A DNA stretch of 5,632 bases from Mollicutes bacterium (GTDB lineage Bacteria > Bacillota_I > Bacilli_A > Izemoplasmatales > Izemoplasmataceae). The first letter of the stretch is position 1. Each line of letters opens with the position of its first letter. The stretch is from the NCBI GenBank assembly GCA_003559585.1, contig PWKX01000211.1:1-5632 (forward strand), read 5' to 3'. The notes below the pieces were generated by a model that had not been told where the DNA came from, did not search any database, and saw only the letters and a list, made by a program, of their open reading frames with translations. The position numbers and the translations under genes were made by a program. Below, in pieces: positions 1 through 5,003 of the stretch.

Positions 1-219
1 CCAAAAGCGGCTCAACAAATTGTGCTGGATTTAAAAGGCAAACTAGAAACATCACAAATGACCATTAAAAGCCATAAACAACTAGATGAAGTTGAAGATG
101 CCCTGCGCGCACTTGGTTATAAGCCTCGTGAGATTGACCGCATTGTTAAACAATTAGATGCTAAAAAACCAACTGAAGTGCTCGTCAAAGATGCGTTAAA
201 ATTACTCGGTAAGAAGTGA
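1..219 (+). CDS. ruvA: Holliday junction branch migration protein RuvA, C-terminal fragment (5' end outside window)
   Basis: RuvA forms tetramers that hold the four-way Holliday junction and load the RuvB motor for branch migration in recombinational repair. The reading frame is open from base 1, so the gene starts upstream; only the last 72 residues are seen, of a family length near 200. Residues 1-15 (PKAAQQIVLDLKGKL) match the end of the second helix-hairpin-helix of domain II, where most RuvAs read K-x-A-x-x-I-x-L-x-L-K-x-K. A short polar linker follows. Residues about 25-72 are the three-helix domain III that binds RuvB, including ALRALGY and the closing KDALKLLGKK. The stop is TGA. RuvB is the usual next gene, but a metallopeptidase begins 9 bases downstream. 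Identification is firm from the domain II/III signature; nothing can be said of the start or promoter. Confidence 0.93.
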   Translation, partial: PKAAQQIVLDLKGKLETSQMTIKSHKQLDEVEDALRALGYKPREIDRIVKQLDAKKPTEVLVKDALKLLGKK

Positions 220-228
220 GGCCACACC

Positions 229-1353
229 ATGGAAAAAACATTCATAAAACAATACCATACCTATCAAAAACATCTATGGGAACAGTTGATTGAAGGGAAA
301 GCCCACGATTTAACAAAGGATGACCAAGCTCTATATCAAACCCTTAAAGATATGAACCCAGTCAAGCCTTTCTTAGAACAAGCCTTTATCGATCACCACC
401 CAGATGTTTCTAAGCAACTTAGAGCCATTGAACAACAAGACCACCCACAACCCGAGGCTATCCTCCGGTTGATGAAAACAAGAGATTTATTAGCACAAGC
501 CCAAGGTTACGATGATTATAAAACCATGATCATGAACTTAGACCATATTAAAGAACTCAGTGTCAAAAAAAAGCTGATTGCTAAGCTACAAACCGATCAA
601 AAAAGACGCCAGACATTGATCAAACAACACGGCATCACCTATGACAATGTGTTTCAAGTGGTCAACCAAATCGGATTAAAACCAGTCGCCCATCATCCTG
701 AAACAATTATGGATCAATTGTTTGAACAATTAGACATCCCGTTTGCGCGCAAACAAATCACATGCGTCATCGATTCAAATGGCATCGCGGGTTACGCACA
801 AAAAATTGGTGAAGGTGATATACGTTTGGCCGCTCGACCAATCACATCACTCAATCATTTAAAAACATTTTTACACGAACTATCTCATGCGATTACAAAA
901 GCGATTCAACAAGACACATCACTCAATCAGTTTTTAAGATCGCAGAGCTATGAAATGTTAGCGGTCATCTTAGAAAACATGTTCATCGATGAAGTTTGCA
1001 CGCAAACTGAGAAGGAAACCCTACGTGATATCCAAATCATTCTCGATGGTCGGTTGATTACAAGTGCGTTGTTTGAATTTGATTTAAATGACTACCCTGA
1101 TAACATCGAAGATGTCTTTAAAACCATTGTCACACACACCATGCCTTTAGAAGATCCAACGAGTTGGTCACAAGATACCTTTCGCTTTTCTGATCCATTA
1201 ACCATTCAATATTACCCACTGGGTCATCTAGCGTATCAAAACCTTGCGCATATTATGGACCAAGAGGCGGTGCCACAGGCACACCGCTTACTATGGATTA
1301 AAGCTTTATTATTAGATAACCTCACCGACATCGATGTTGGTGGGCTCATATAA
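229..1353 (+). CDS. Compact M3-like (oligoendopeptidase F-type) zinc metallopeptidase
   Basis: A predicted cytoplasmic zinc peptidase of 374 residues, probably cutting short peptides. HELSH (residues 216-220) is the HExxH zinc and catalytic motif. It is followed by EMLAVILE (242-249), whose two glutamates have the same 7-residue spacing as the EVASTxNE segment of M3B/PepF enzymes, so E242 is the likely third zinc ligand. The first His to this Glu is two residues shorter than in PepF as I remember it. Near the C-terminus, YYPLGHLAYQ (328-337) resembles the M3 substrate-binding YYSYLW region. The N-terminal 200 residues are mostly charged helix. No signal peptide or membrane segment is seen. 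Classical PepF is nearly 600 residues, so this is a trimmed family member. ATG 229 has GAGG at 218-221, overlapping the ruvA stop, which suggests translational linkage. The peptidase fold call is good; the substrate is unknown. Confidence 0.75.
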   Translation: MEKTFIKQYHTYQKHLWEQLIEGKAHDLTKDDQALYQTLKDMNPVKPFLEQAFIDHHPDVSKQLRAIEQQDHPQPEAILRLMKTRDLLAQAQGYDDYKTMIMNLDHIKELSVKKKLIAKLQTDQKRRQTLIKQHGITYDNVFQVVNQIGLKPVAHHPETIMDQLFEQLDIPFARKQITCVIDSNGIAGYAQKIGEGDIRLAARPITSLNHLKTFLHELSHAITKAIQQDTSLNQFLRSQSYEMLAVILENMFIDEVCTQTEKETLRDIQIILDGRLITSALFEFDLNDYPDNIEDVFKTIVTHTMPLEDPTSWSQDTFRFSDPLTIQYYPLGHLAYQNLAHIMDQEAVPQAHRLLWIKALLLDNLTDIDVGGLI

Positions 1354-1356
1354 AAA

Positions 1357-1386
1357 CCGATGATTTAATATCATCGGCTTTTTTTT
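1357..1386. terminator. Bidirectional intrinsic terminator between the peptidase gene and ansA
   Basis: CCGATGAT (1357-1364) and ATCATCGG (1370-1377) form a perfect 8-bp stem with a 5-base loop. On the + strand a C and eight T residues follow (1379-1386), just 3 bases after the peptidase stop. Read on the minus strand, the same stem is followed by five T residues (complement of 1352-1356), so it can also end ansA transcripts. The ansA stop codon (1371-1373) sits inside the stem. Confidence 0.9.
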
Positions 1387-2360
1387 GGCTGAAACAAGGC
1401 TTGAATGCCTTGGTGATCTAATTTGCTTTCAACGGCTAACATTAATAAGATTCTAGCTTTAGGGCCAGATAAGGTGCCACCCAGTATACAACCCGCTTTA
1501 ACTAAGTCTTTGCCACCACCAATATAACCATATGTATCTAACACACGCCCGGATAACGCCCTTGATGTGATGACAATCTCAAGGCCGTGTTCACGGGCTT
1601 TTTTTATGCCATCCATCATATCACTAGGCACATTGCCACGGCCTAAGGCTTCAATCACTAAGCCCTTATAACCATACTCAATGTAGTGTTCGAATAAATC
1701 AGAGCTCATGCCGGCGTATACTTTAACAAGTCCCACATGTTTATTATGTGCCGCTGGCATTTGGTAGGCTTTGCGTTGTACTTGAGAGCGATAATAAATC
1801 ACATCCTCATCATCAATGATGCCTAAGGGGCCAAATTCCATGCTTTTAAAGGTATCTAGATTTAACGTATGGGTTTTGGTGACCTCACACGCCGCATGGA
1901 TTTGGAAATTCATCACAACCAAAACCCCGCGTCCTTTCGATTCTTCATCTAAAACCACTTTAATACTTGAATCAAGGTTTGTGAGTCCATCATAACCTAA
2001 CTCGCTCGCATTTTTCATAGAACCCGTTAACACAACAGGCTTATCATGGTCACAGACCGCATCTAAATAAAAGGCGGTTTCCTCAAGCGTATCAGTCCCG
2101 TGGACCACGATGACACCAGATACATCGTCTTGAGCTAAGTATTCATCGATTTTATGTTTTAAATCACACATTTTCTCAGGTGTGATTGAAGGAGAGGGTA
2201 ACTTAGAAAACTCATAAGCTTCTAAATGCTTATAATCGGTTTCTTCATAGAGTGTATCAATGATCTCCTTAGGTGTAACCGATGGAATGGCACCTTGCAG
2301 TTTAGAACTAACTTTCATGGCAATCGTACCACCAGTAAATATTAAGACAACTTTGTTCAT
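1371..2360 (-). CDS. ansA: L-asparaginase, cytoplasmic (type II-like sequence, no signal peptide)
   Basis: Hydrolyses L-asparagine to aspartate and ammonia in the cytosol. The 329-residue protein has TGGTI (9-13, nucleophile T12), HGTDT (87-91, with T89 and D90 of the second catalytic triad), TGSMK (112-116) and VTKTHT (160-165, with K162). These catalytic positions fall on the same numbers as in mature E. coli AnsB (T12, T89, D90, K162), which supports the start chosen. The AnsB Tyr25 position falls on Ile25 here in a simple count, though the flexible active-site loop may align differently. An upstream GTG at 2388-2390 and ATG at 2364-2366 are in frame. The GTG lies in the predicted -10 region, and the ATG sits only 2 bases past GAGG. 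ATG 2358-2360 has an 8-base spacing. No hydrophobic leader precedes it. The sequence around K162 and the C-terminal GPKARILLMLA segment look type II-like, so ansB or ansZ would be defensible alternative symbols. Confidence 0.93.
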   Translation of the reverse strand: MNKVVLIFTGGTIAMKVSSKLQGAIPSVTPKEIIDTLYEETDYKHLEAYEFSKLPSPSITPEKMCDLKHKIDEYLAQDDVSGVIVVHGTDTLEETAFYLDAVCDHDKPVVLTGSMKNASELGYDGLTNLDSSIKVVLDEESKGRGVLVVMNFQIHAACEVTKTHTLNLDTFKSMEFGPLGIIDDEDVIYYRSQVQRKAYQMPAAHNKHVGLVKVYAGMSSDLFEHYIEYGYKGLVIEALGRGNVPSDMMDGIKKAREHGLEIVITSRALSGRVLDTYGYIGGGKDLVKAGCILGGTLSGPKARILLMLAVESKLDHQGIQALFQPKKSR

Positions 2361-2366
2361 GTTCAT

Positions 2367-2372
2367 CACCTC
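2367..2372 (-). promoter_or_regulatory. Ribosome binding site that decides the ansA start
   Basis: Read on the minus strand, the sequence is GAGGTG followed by ATGAACATG. The GAGGTGA core matches the 16S anti-Shine-Dalgarno well. Its GAGG end is 2 bases from the first ATG (2364-2366) but 8 bases from the second (2358-2360), so the second is preferred. Confidence 0.7.
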
Positions 2373-2380
2373 ATGAATCC

Positions 2381-2389
2381 ATTGTATCA
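2381..2389 (-). promoter_or_regulatory. Extended -10 promoter of ansA
   Basis: The minus strand reads TGATACAAT, an extended -10 (TGn plus TACAAT, one mismatch to TATAAT). No good -35 hexamer lies at 16-18 bases, which is tolerable with TGn. Transcription would start near 2374, giving a leader of about 14 bases that just includes the ribosome site. Confidence 0.5.
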
Positions 2390-2520
2390 CGAAATGTAGA
2401 AATCGATTTAAACAACATCACATAAACGAATGATCACGTGCTATCTTCAATTTTTAAGTTTCTTATAATCAGAGTTGCATTTCACACGAAAGACGCCATA
2501 TACGTTGTAGACATTTACCC

Positions 2521-2580
2521 CTTAACCATCGTTAACACCTTAGGTAAAACATATACTTAAGTTAACATAATATATATTAT
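2521..2580. repeat. Cluster of short AT-rich palindromes upstream of the candidate RNA
   Basis: Several dyads follow one another: TTAAC-CATC-GTTAA inverted repeat (2522-2535), GTTAAC (2531-2536 and again 2561-2566), ACCTTAGGT (2537-2545), ACTTAAGT (2555-2562) and a perfect 14-bp palindrome ATAATATATATTAT (2567-2580). The last contains -10-like hexamers on both strands (for example TATTAT at 2575-2580). The cluster may be a promoter with operator sites, or simply an AT-rich stretch. No -35 of quality is visible. Confidence 0.4.
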
Positions 2581-2581
2581 A

Positions 2582-2782
2582 GGAAGTAAAAGGAGTCAAA
2601 GGAAAAGTGGTGCTACTGTGGTGGTAGTAAGGTATATGACCGCGATGACCATATTAAACCACAGAGAATCATTATATTCACCCATATAATCATAGTCATA
2701 ACAATCATATGACCATGTTTAATTTTGTCTTCTACTTTTCTTGGATATGACGAAAATTATTTCTCGTGTGCGCCCGTTTTTT
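2582..2782 (+). ncRNA. Candidate structured small RNA, possibly 6S-like (SsrS)
   Basis: As + strand RNA this stretch folds into one long interrupted hairpin. The paired segments, from the outside in, are 2582-2589/2757-2764 (8 bp), 2595-2598/2748-2751 (4 bp), 2600-2610/2732-2742 (11 bp with two G-U), 2631-2639/2705-2714 (9 bp with one bulged G), 2645-2649/2695-2699 (5 bp) and 2671-2677/2684-2690 (7 bp). The 11-bp and 9-bp stems enclose a bubble of 20 bases (2611-2630) opposite 17 bases (2715-2731). That layout and the length near 200 recall 6S RNA, which mimics an open promoter and binds RNA polymerase. A -10-like TATTAT lies just upstream and T6 (2777-2782) lies at the end. From memory, 6S genes sit near rarA in several Firmicutes. 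Weak points are the lack of a clear -35, no good terminator stem directly before the T run, and competing pairings such as 2616-2622/2658-2664. I recognise no conserved 6S sequence. Confidence 0.35.
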
Positions 2783-2822
2783 AACTGAGTTGACTCACAA
2801 TGTCTTATCGTGTTAAAAAACG
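2775..2822. repeat. Nested inverted repeat with facing T6/A6 tracts
   Basis: CGTTTTTTAAC (2775-2785) and GTTAAAAAACG (2812-2822) are perfect 11-base inverted copies with 26 bases between them. Inside lies a second dyad, TGAGT-TG-ACTCA (2786-2797), directly beside the left arm. Each outer arm presents a T6 tract on one strand, so the pair could mark facing transcript ends, or an operator upstream of rarA. It does not fit a standard terminator, because no T run follows the full hairpin on either strand. Confidence 0.5.
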
Positions 2823-2925
2823 CTTAGACGGCAAATTTTGTTCGATATATTTCACATACGCAGTCGTACGTTCAGTGACATGGTTGATTCTTTTTTAAAC
2901 TGGTCCTGTGATTCATCGTTGTCGG

Positions 2926-2934
2926 TGTTATAAT
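2926..2934 (+). promoter_or_regulatory. Extended -10 promoter of rarA
   Basis: TGTTATAAT is a perfect extended -10 (TGn plus TATAAT). No good -35 lies at 16-18 bases. Transcription would begin near 2941, leaving a leader of about 12 bases that starts at the ribosome site GAGGTGATC (2942-2950, with GAGG 7 bases before ATG 2953). The arrangement closely mirrors that of ansA. Confidence 0.55.
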
Positions 2935-2952
2935 AGTGTTTGAGGTGATCAC

Positions 2953-4191
2953 ATGAAAAAACAACCACTTGCGTACCGTATTAGACCAAAAAGCATTGAT
3001 GATATTGTTGGTCAAGATCATTTAGTTGGCAAAAACGGTGTGATTAGAAAAATGATTGATAAGGAGAACTACTTCTCTTTAATCTTGTATGGTGGGCCTG
3101 GGATTGGGAAAACCACGATTGCACAGGTCTTAGCAGAACACTATGGACTCAATCAATATACATTTAATGCTTCTACTGATAATAAAGCAGCCTTAAAAGA
3201 TATCGTTTCGCACGCTAAACATTATGGCGCACTACTCATCGTCGATGAGATTCATAGAATGAAGAAAGACATTCAAGATTTTTTACTCCCACATGTTGAG
3301 GATGGGACGATCACCATGATTGGTTTGACAACAAACAATCCATACCATAGTGTGAACCCGGCTGTGCGTTCAAGATGTCATGTTTTAAAGTTAAATGTGA
3401 TCACTGAAAAAGCACTCTTTTCTTTCCTAAAAAAATTGATTAAAACGTATCCAGATGATTTGAACGCTAACTTTCAAGATGCGGTCATCGATTATATCGT
3501 TCAAGCGTCCAATCGCGAAATTAGAACCGCGATCAACATGCTTGAATTGGTGGCGATGGCTTATGAAACTGAAACCGTGGATATCACAAAGGCCAAACAG
3601 GTCATCTTAAAACCAGCCTTAGCACTAGATAAAAATGAAGATAACTACTACAACATCTTATCAGCACTACAAAAATCCATTCGGGGTAGCGATGTCGATG
3701 CGGCGCTTCATTATTTAGCTAGGTTAGTGGTTATGGAAGATCTCGACAGTATTTTAAGACGTTTAACCGTGATTGCTTATGAAGATGTGGGGCTCGCCAA
3801 TCCTTCTATTTATGGTAAGATGGACGCATGCAGTCGTGCTTGTGAGCGTGTTGGGTTTCCTGAGGCACGCATTCCTTTAGCGGCTTTGGTGGTTGAAATG
3901 GCATTATCACCTAAGTCAAACACCGCGTATAAAGCATTGGATAAAGCCATCGCTGATATTGAAGCGGGAAAAACCTATAAAGTCCCCAACCATTTGATCA
4001 ACGTCGACAATTATGAGGATAAAGCGGCTTATCTTTACCCACATGATTATGATAATCACATTGTGAAACAACAATATTTACCAAATGAACTAAAAGATAT
4101 GCGCTATTTTGAGGCTACCGATACTTCTAAATATGAAAGAGCCTTGAAAGCGCGTTTAGATTCAATCATAAAATACTTAAGACAGGACTGA
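2953..4191 (+). CDS. rarA: Replication-associated recombination protein A (RarA/MgsA), AAA+ ATPase
   Basis: RarA is a tetrameric clamp-loader-like AAA+ ATPase that acts at stalled or gapped replication forks. At 412 residues it is slightly short of the usual 420-450. The N-terminal ATPase core has Walker A GGPGIGKTT (47-55, K53), Walker B LLIVDEIH (94-101, D98/E99), sensor 1 in TTNNP (126-130) and an arginine finger in RSRC (139-142, R141). A sensor 2 helix, SNREIRTAINMLE (186-198, R191), reads NRE where relatives usually have NGD or GGD. The C-terminal tetramerisation region is classic: SALQKSIRGSD (237-247), DVGLANP (278-284), GFPEARIPLA (301-310), LSPKSNTAY (318-326) and LYPHDY (361-366). 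ATG 2953 has GAGG 7 bases upstream. A GNAT gene follows after 5 bases, so the two are probably one transcript. Confidence is very high. Confidence 0.97.
   Translation: MKKQPLAYRIRPKSIDDIVGQDHLVGKNGVIRKMIDKENYFSLILYGGPGIGKTTIAQVLAEHYGLNQYTFNASTDNKAALKDIVSHAKHYGALLIVDEIHRMKKDIQDFLLPHVEDGTITMIGLTTNNPYHSVNPAVRSRCHVLKLNVITEKALFSFLKKLIKTYPDDLNANFQDAVIDYIVQASNREIRTAINMLELVAMAYETETVDITKAKQVILKPALALDKNEDNYYNILSALQKSIRGSDVDAALHYLARLVVMEDLDSILRRLTVIAYEDVGLANPSIYGKMDACSRACERVGFPEARIPLAALVVEMALSPKSNTAYKALDKAIADIEAGKTYKVPNHLINVDNYEDKAAYLYPHDYDNHIVKQQYLPNELKDMRYFEATDTSKYERALKARLDSIIKYLRQD
4184..4187 (+). promoter_or_regulatory. Ribosome binding site for the TTG start of the GNAT gene
   Basis: AGGA lies within the last codons of rarA, 9 bases before TTG 4197. 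No ATG or GTG in this frame lies between the rarA end and TTG, and the next in-frame ATG is over 300 bases downstream, so TTG is the best start. Confidence 0.55.
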
Positions 4192-4196
4192 TCCAT

Positions 4197-5003
4197 TTGA
4201 AAGACATTAAACAAGCGTTAAAACACGCTAAAACCTTAAACCATCAAAGTTTATTTCCAACCCCAGAGGTTGAAGCGGCTTATTTAAACCGCGATGACCA
4301 ACGATTTAAAGCCGAACAAACGTGGTGTTACTTCATTGAAGACGCTGAGCCCTCTCGTGTGTACATCGCTTTTAACGACGACGATGCGTTTCAAGCTTTG
4401 GTGCAAGCGATTAAAACCTCTGATTTTAAGGATAAGACGCTTCAGTTTCAAGCGACTGAAGACGCACCAGGTACCATACAGTATTTAGACGGGTTATATA
4501 AACAAGCGGGCATGAAGCGATATAGTTATAATATAGGCATGAAAACCACGCAGCTCTATCATCCTAATGTTGAGCCTACCGATGTTTTGTTGTATGACCA
4601 GCAACAACCAGCTGCTTTATTTCAATTAGCCCAAGCTTTATTAGATGAAGATAGCTTTGGCATGACTTACACGCAGTTTCAAAGCTTTTTAACAAACAGC
4701 GACCATCACGTGTATGTCATAAAAAAACAAAACCAGTTCGTTGGTTTTGTTTTAGGACAAGTGTATGGGGATGGTCGCCATGTCTTTATCAGAGGCTTAG
4801 GTGTTAAACCAGATATGCAAGGGCGTGGTTATGGCAAACAGTTGATGGTAAAACTTTTTTCTGAGATGGCAAAGCTGGGTGTTAAACAATCGATGCTGTG
4901 GGTTGATCAAGCCAACCACAAAGCGGTTCAGTTATATGAAAGCCTTGGTTATGAGGCTTATGGTGATGCTGAGGCTATTTATTTATTAAAACTGAGTGAT
5001 TAA
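4197..5003 (+). CDS. GNAT-family N-acetyltransferase with two GNAT-like halves
   Basis: A 268-residue protein expected to transfer an acetyl group from acetyl-CoA to an unknown amine. The C-terminal half (about 130-268) is a clear GNAT domain. VYVIKKQNQFVGFVLG (172-187) forms the central strands. LGVKPDMQGRGYGKQL (201-216) is motif A, with the acetyl-CoA pyrophosphate loop Q/R-x-x-G-x-G at 208-213. NHKAVQLYESLGYEAYG (240-256) is motif B. The N-terminal half (1-125) lacks such a loop, but its end, LYKQAGMKRYSYNIGMK (100-116), has the Y-x-x-x-G-(F/M) pattern found at the end of GNAT domains. It may therefore be a degenerate first GNAT copy, as in MshD-type tandem proteins. The start is TTG. The gene lies 5 bases after rarA, and its last 4 bases overlap the convergent radical SAM gene. 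The family is sure; the substrate and any link to fork repair are unknown. Confidence 0.85.
   Translation: MKDIKQALKHAKTLNHQSLFPTPEVEAAYLNRDDQRFKAEQTWCYFIEDAEPSRVYIAFNDDDAFQALVQAIKTSDFKDKTLQFQATEDAPGTIQYLDGLYKQAGMKRYSYNIGMKTTQLYHPNVEPTDVLLYDQQQPAALFQLAQALLDEDSFGMTYTQFQSFLTNSDHHVYVIKKQNQFVGFVLGQVYGDGRHVFIRGLGVKPDMQGRGYGKQLMVKLFSEMAKLGVKQSMLWVDQANHKAVQLYESLGYEAYGDAEAIYLLKLSD

Larger units (their letters stand above)
2361..2952. other. Long non-coding region between divergent ansA and rarA
   Basis: About 590 bases without a convincing protein gene on either strand. From the ansA side it holds the ansA ribosome site and promoter (2367-2389), an isolated TATAAT on the + strand (2464-2469) with no good -35, and a palindrome cluster (2521-2580). 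Next come a potential structured RNA (about 2582-2782), a nested inverted repeat (2775-2822), and the rarA promoter and ribosome site (2926-2945). Bases 2391-2520 and 2823-2925 show nothing else I can support beyond short dyads such as TACG-CAGT-CGTA (2857-2868). For a compact genome this is a lot of unassigned DNA, which is the main reason to suspect an RNA gene. Confidence 0.7.

Noticed and set aside
2388..2390. GTG start giving a 339-residue asparaginase
   Set aside because: It adds ten residues not seen in the family, lies in the predicted extended -10 region, and has no ribosome site. The ATG at 2358-2360 fits the GAGGTGA spacing and the family numbering.
2464..2469. Perfect TATAAT on the + strand as a promoter for a longer RNA of about 300 bases
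   Set aside because: There is no acceptable -35 at 16-18 bases and no extended TGn; the only supporting pairing (CACACGA 2483-2489 with TCGTGTG 2764-2770) is short and isolated.
2790..2795. TTGACT as a -35 for rarA
   Set aside because: At 17 bases the next hexamer is TTAAAA, a poor -10, whereas a perfect extended -10 lies much closer to rarA.
2838..2846. T-loop-like GTTCGAT suggesting a tRNA
   Set aside because: No acceptor stem, anticodon arm or D arm can be formed around it.
2391..2952. SRP RNA, RNase P RNA or tmRNA in the non-coding region
   Set aside because: I looked for their conserved cores (GGAAGGAAGCAGCC-like, GAGGAAAGTC-like, and a tmRNA TPsiC/CCA end) on both strands and found none.
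4294..4488. A 64-codon open frame on the + strand
   Set aside because: It lies wholly inside the GNAT gene in another frame, its product resembles nothing known to me, and the GNAT frame is clearly the coding one.
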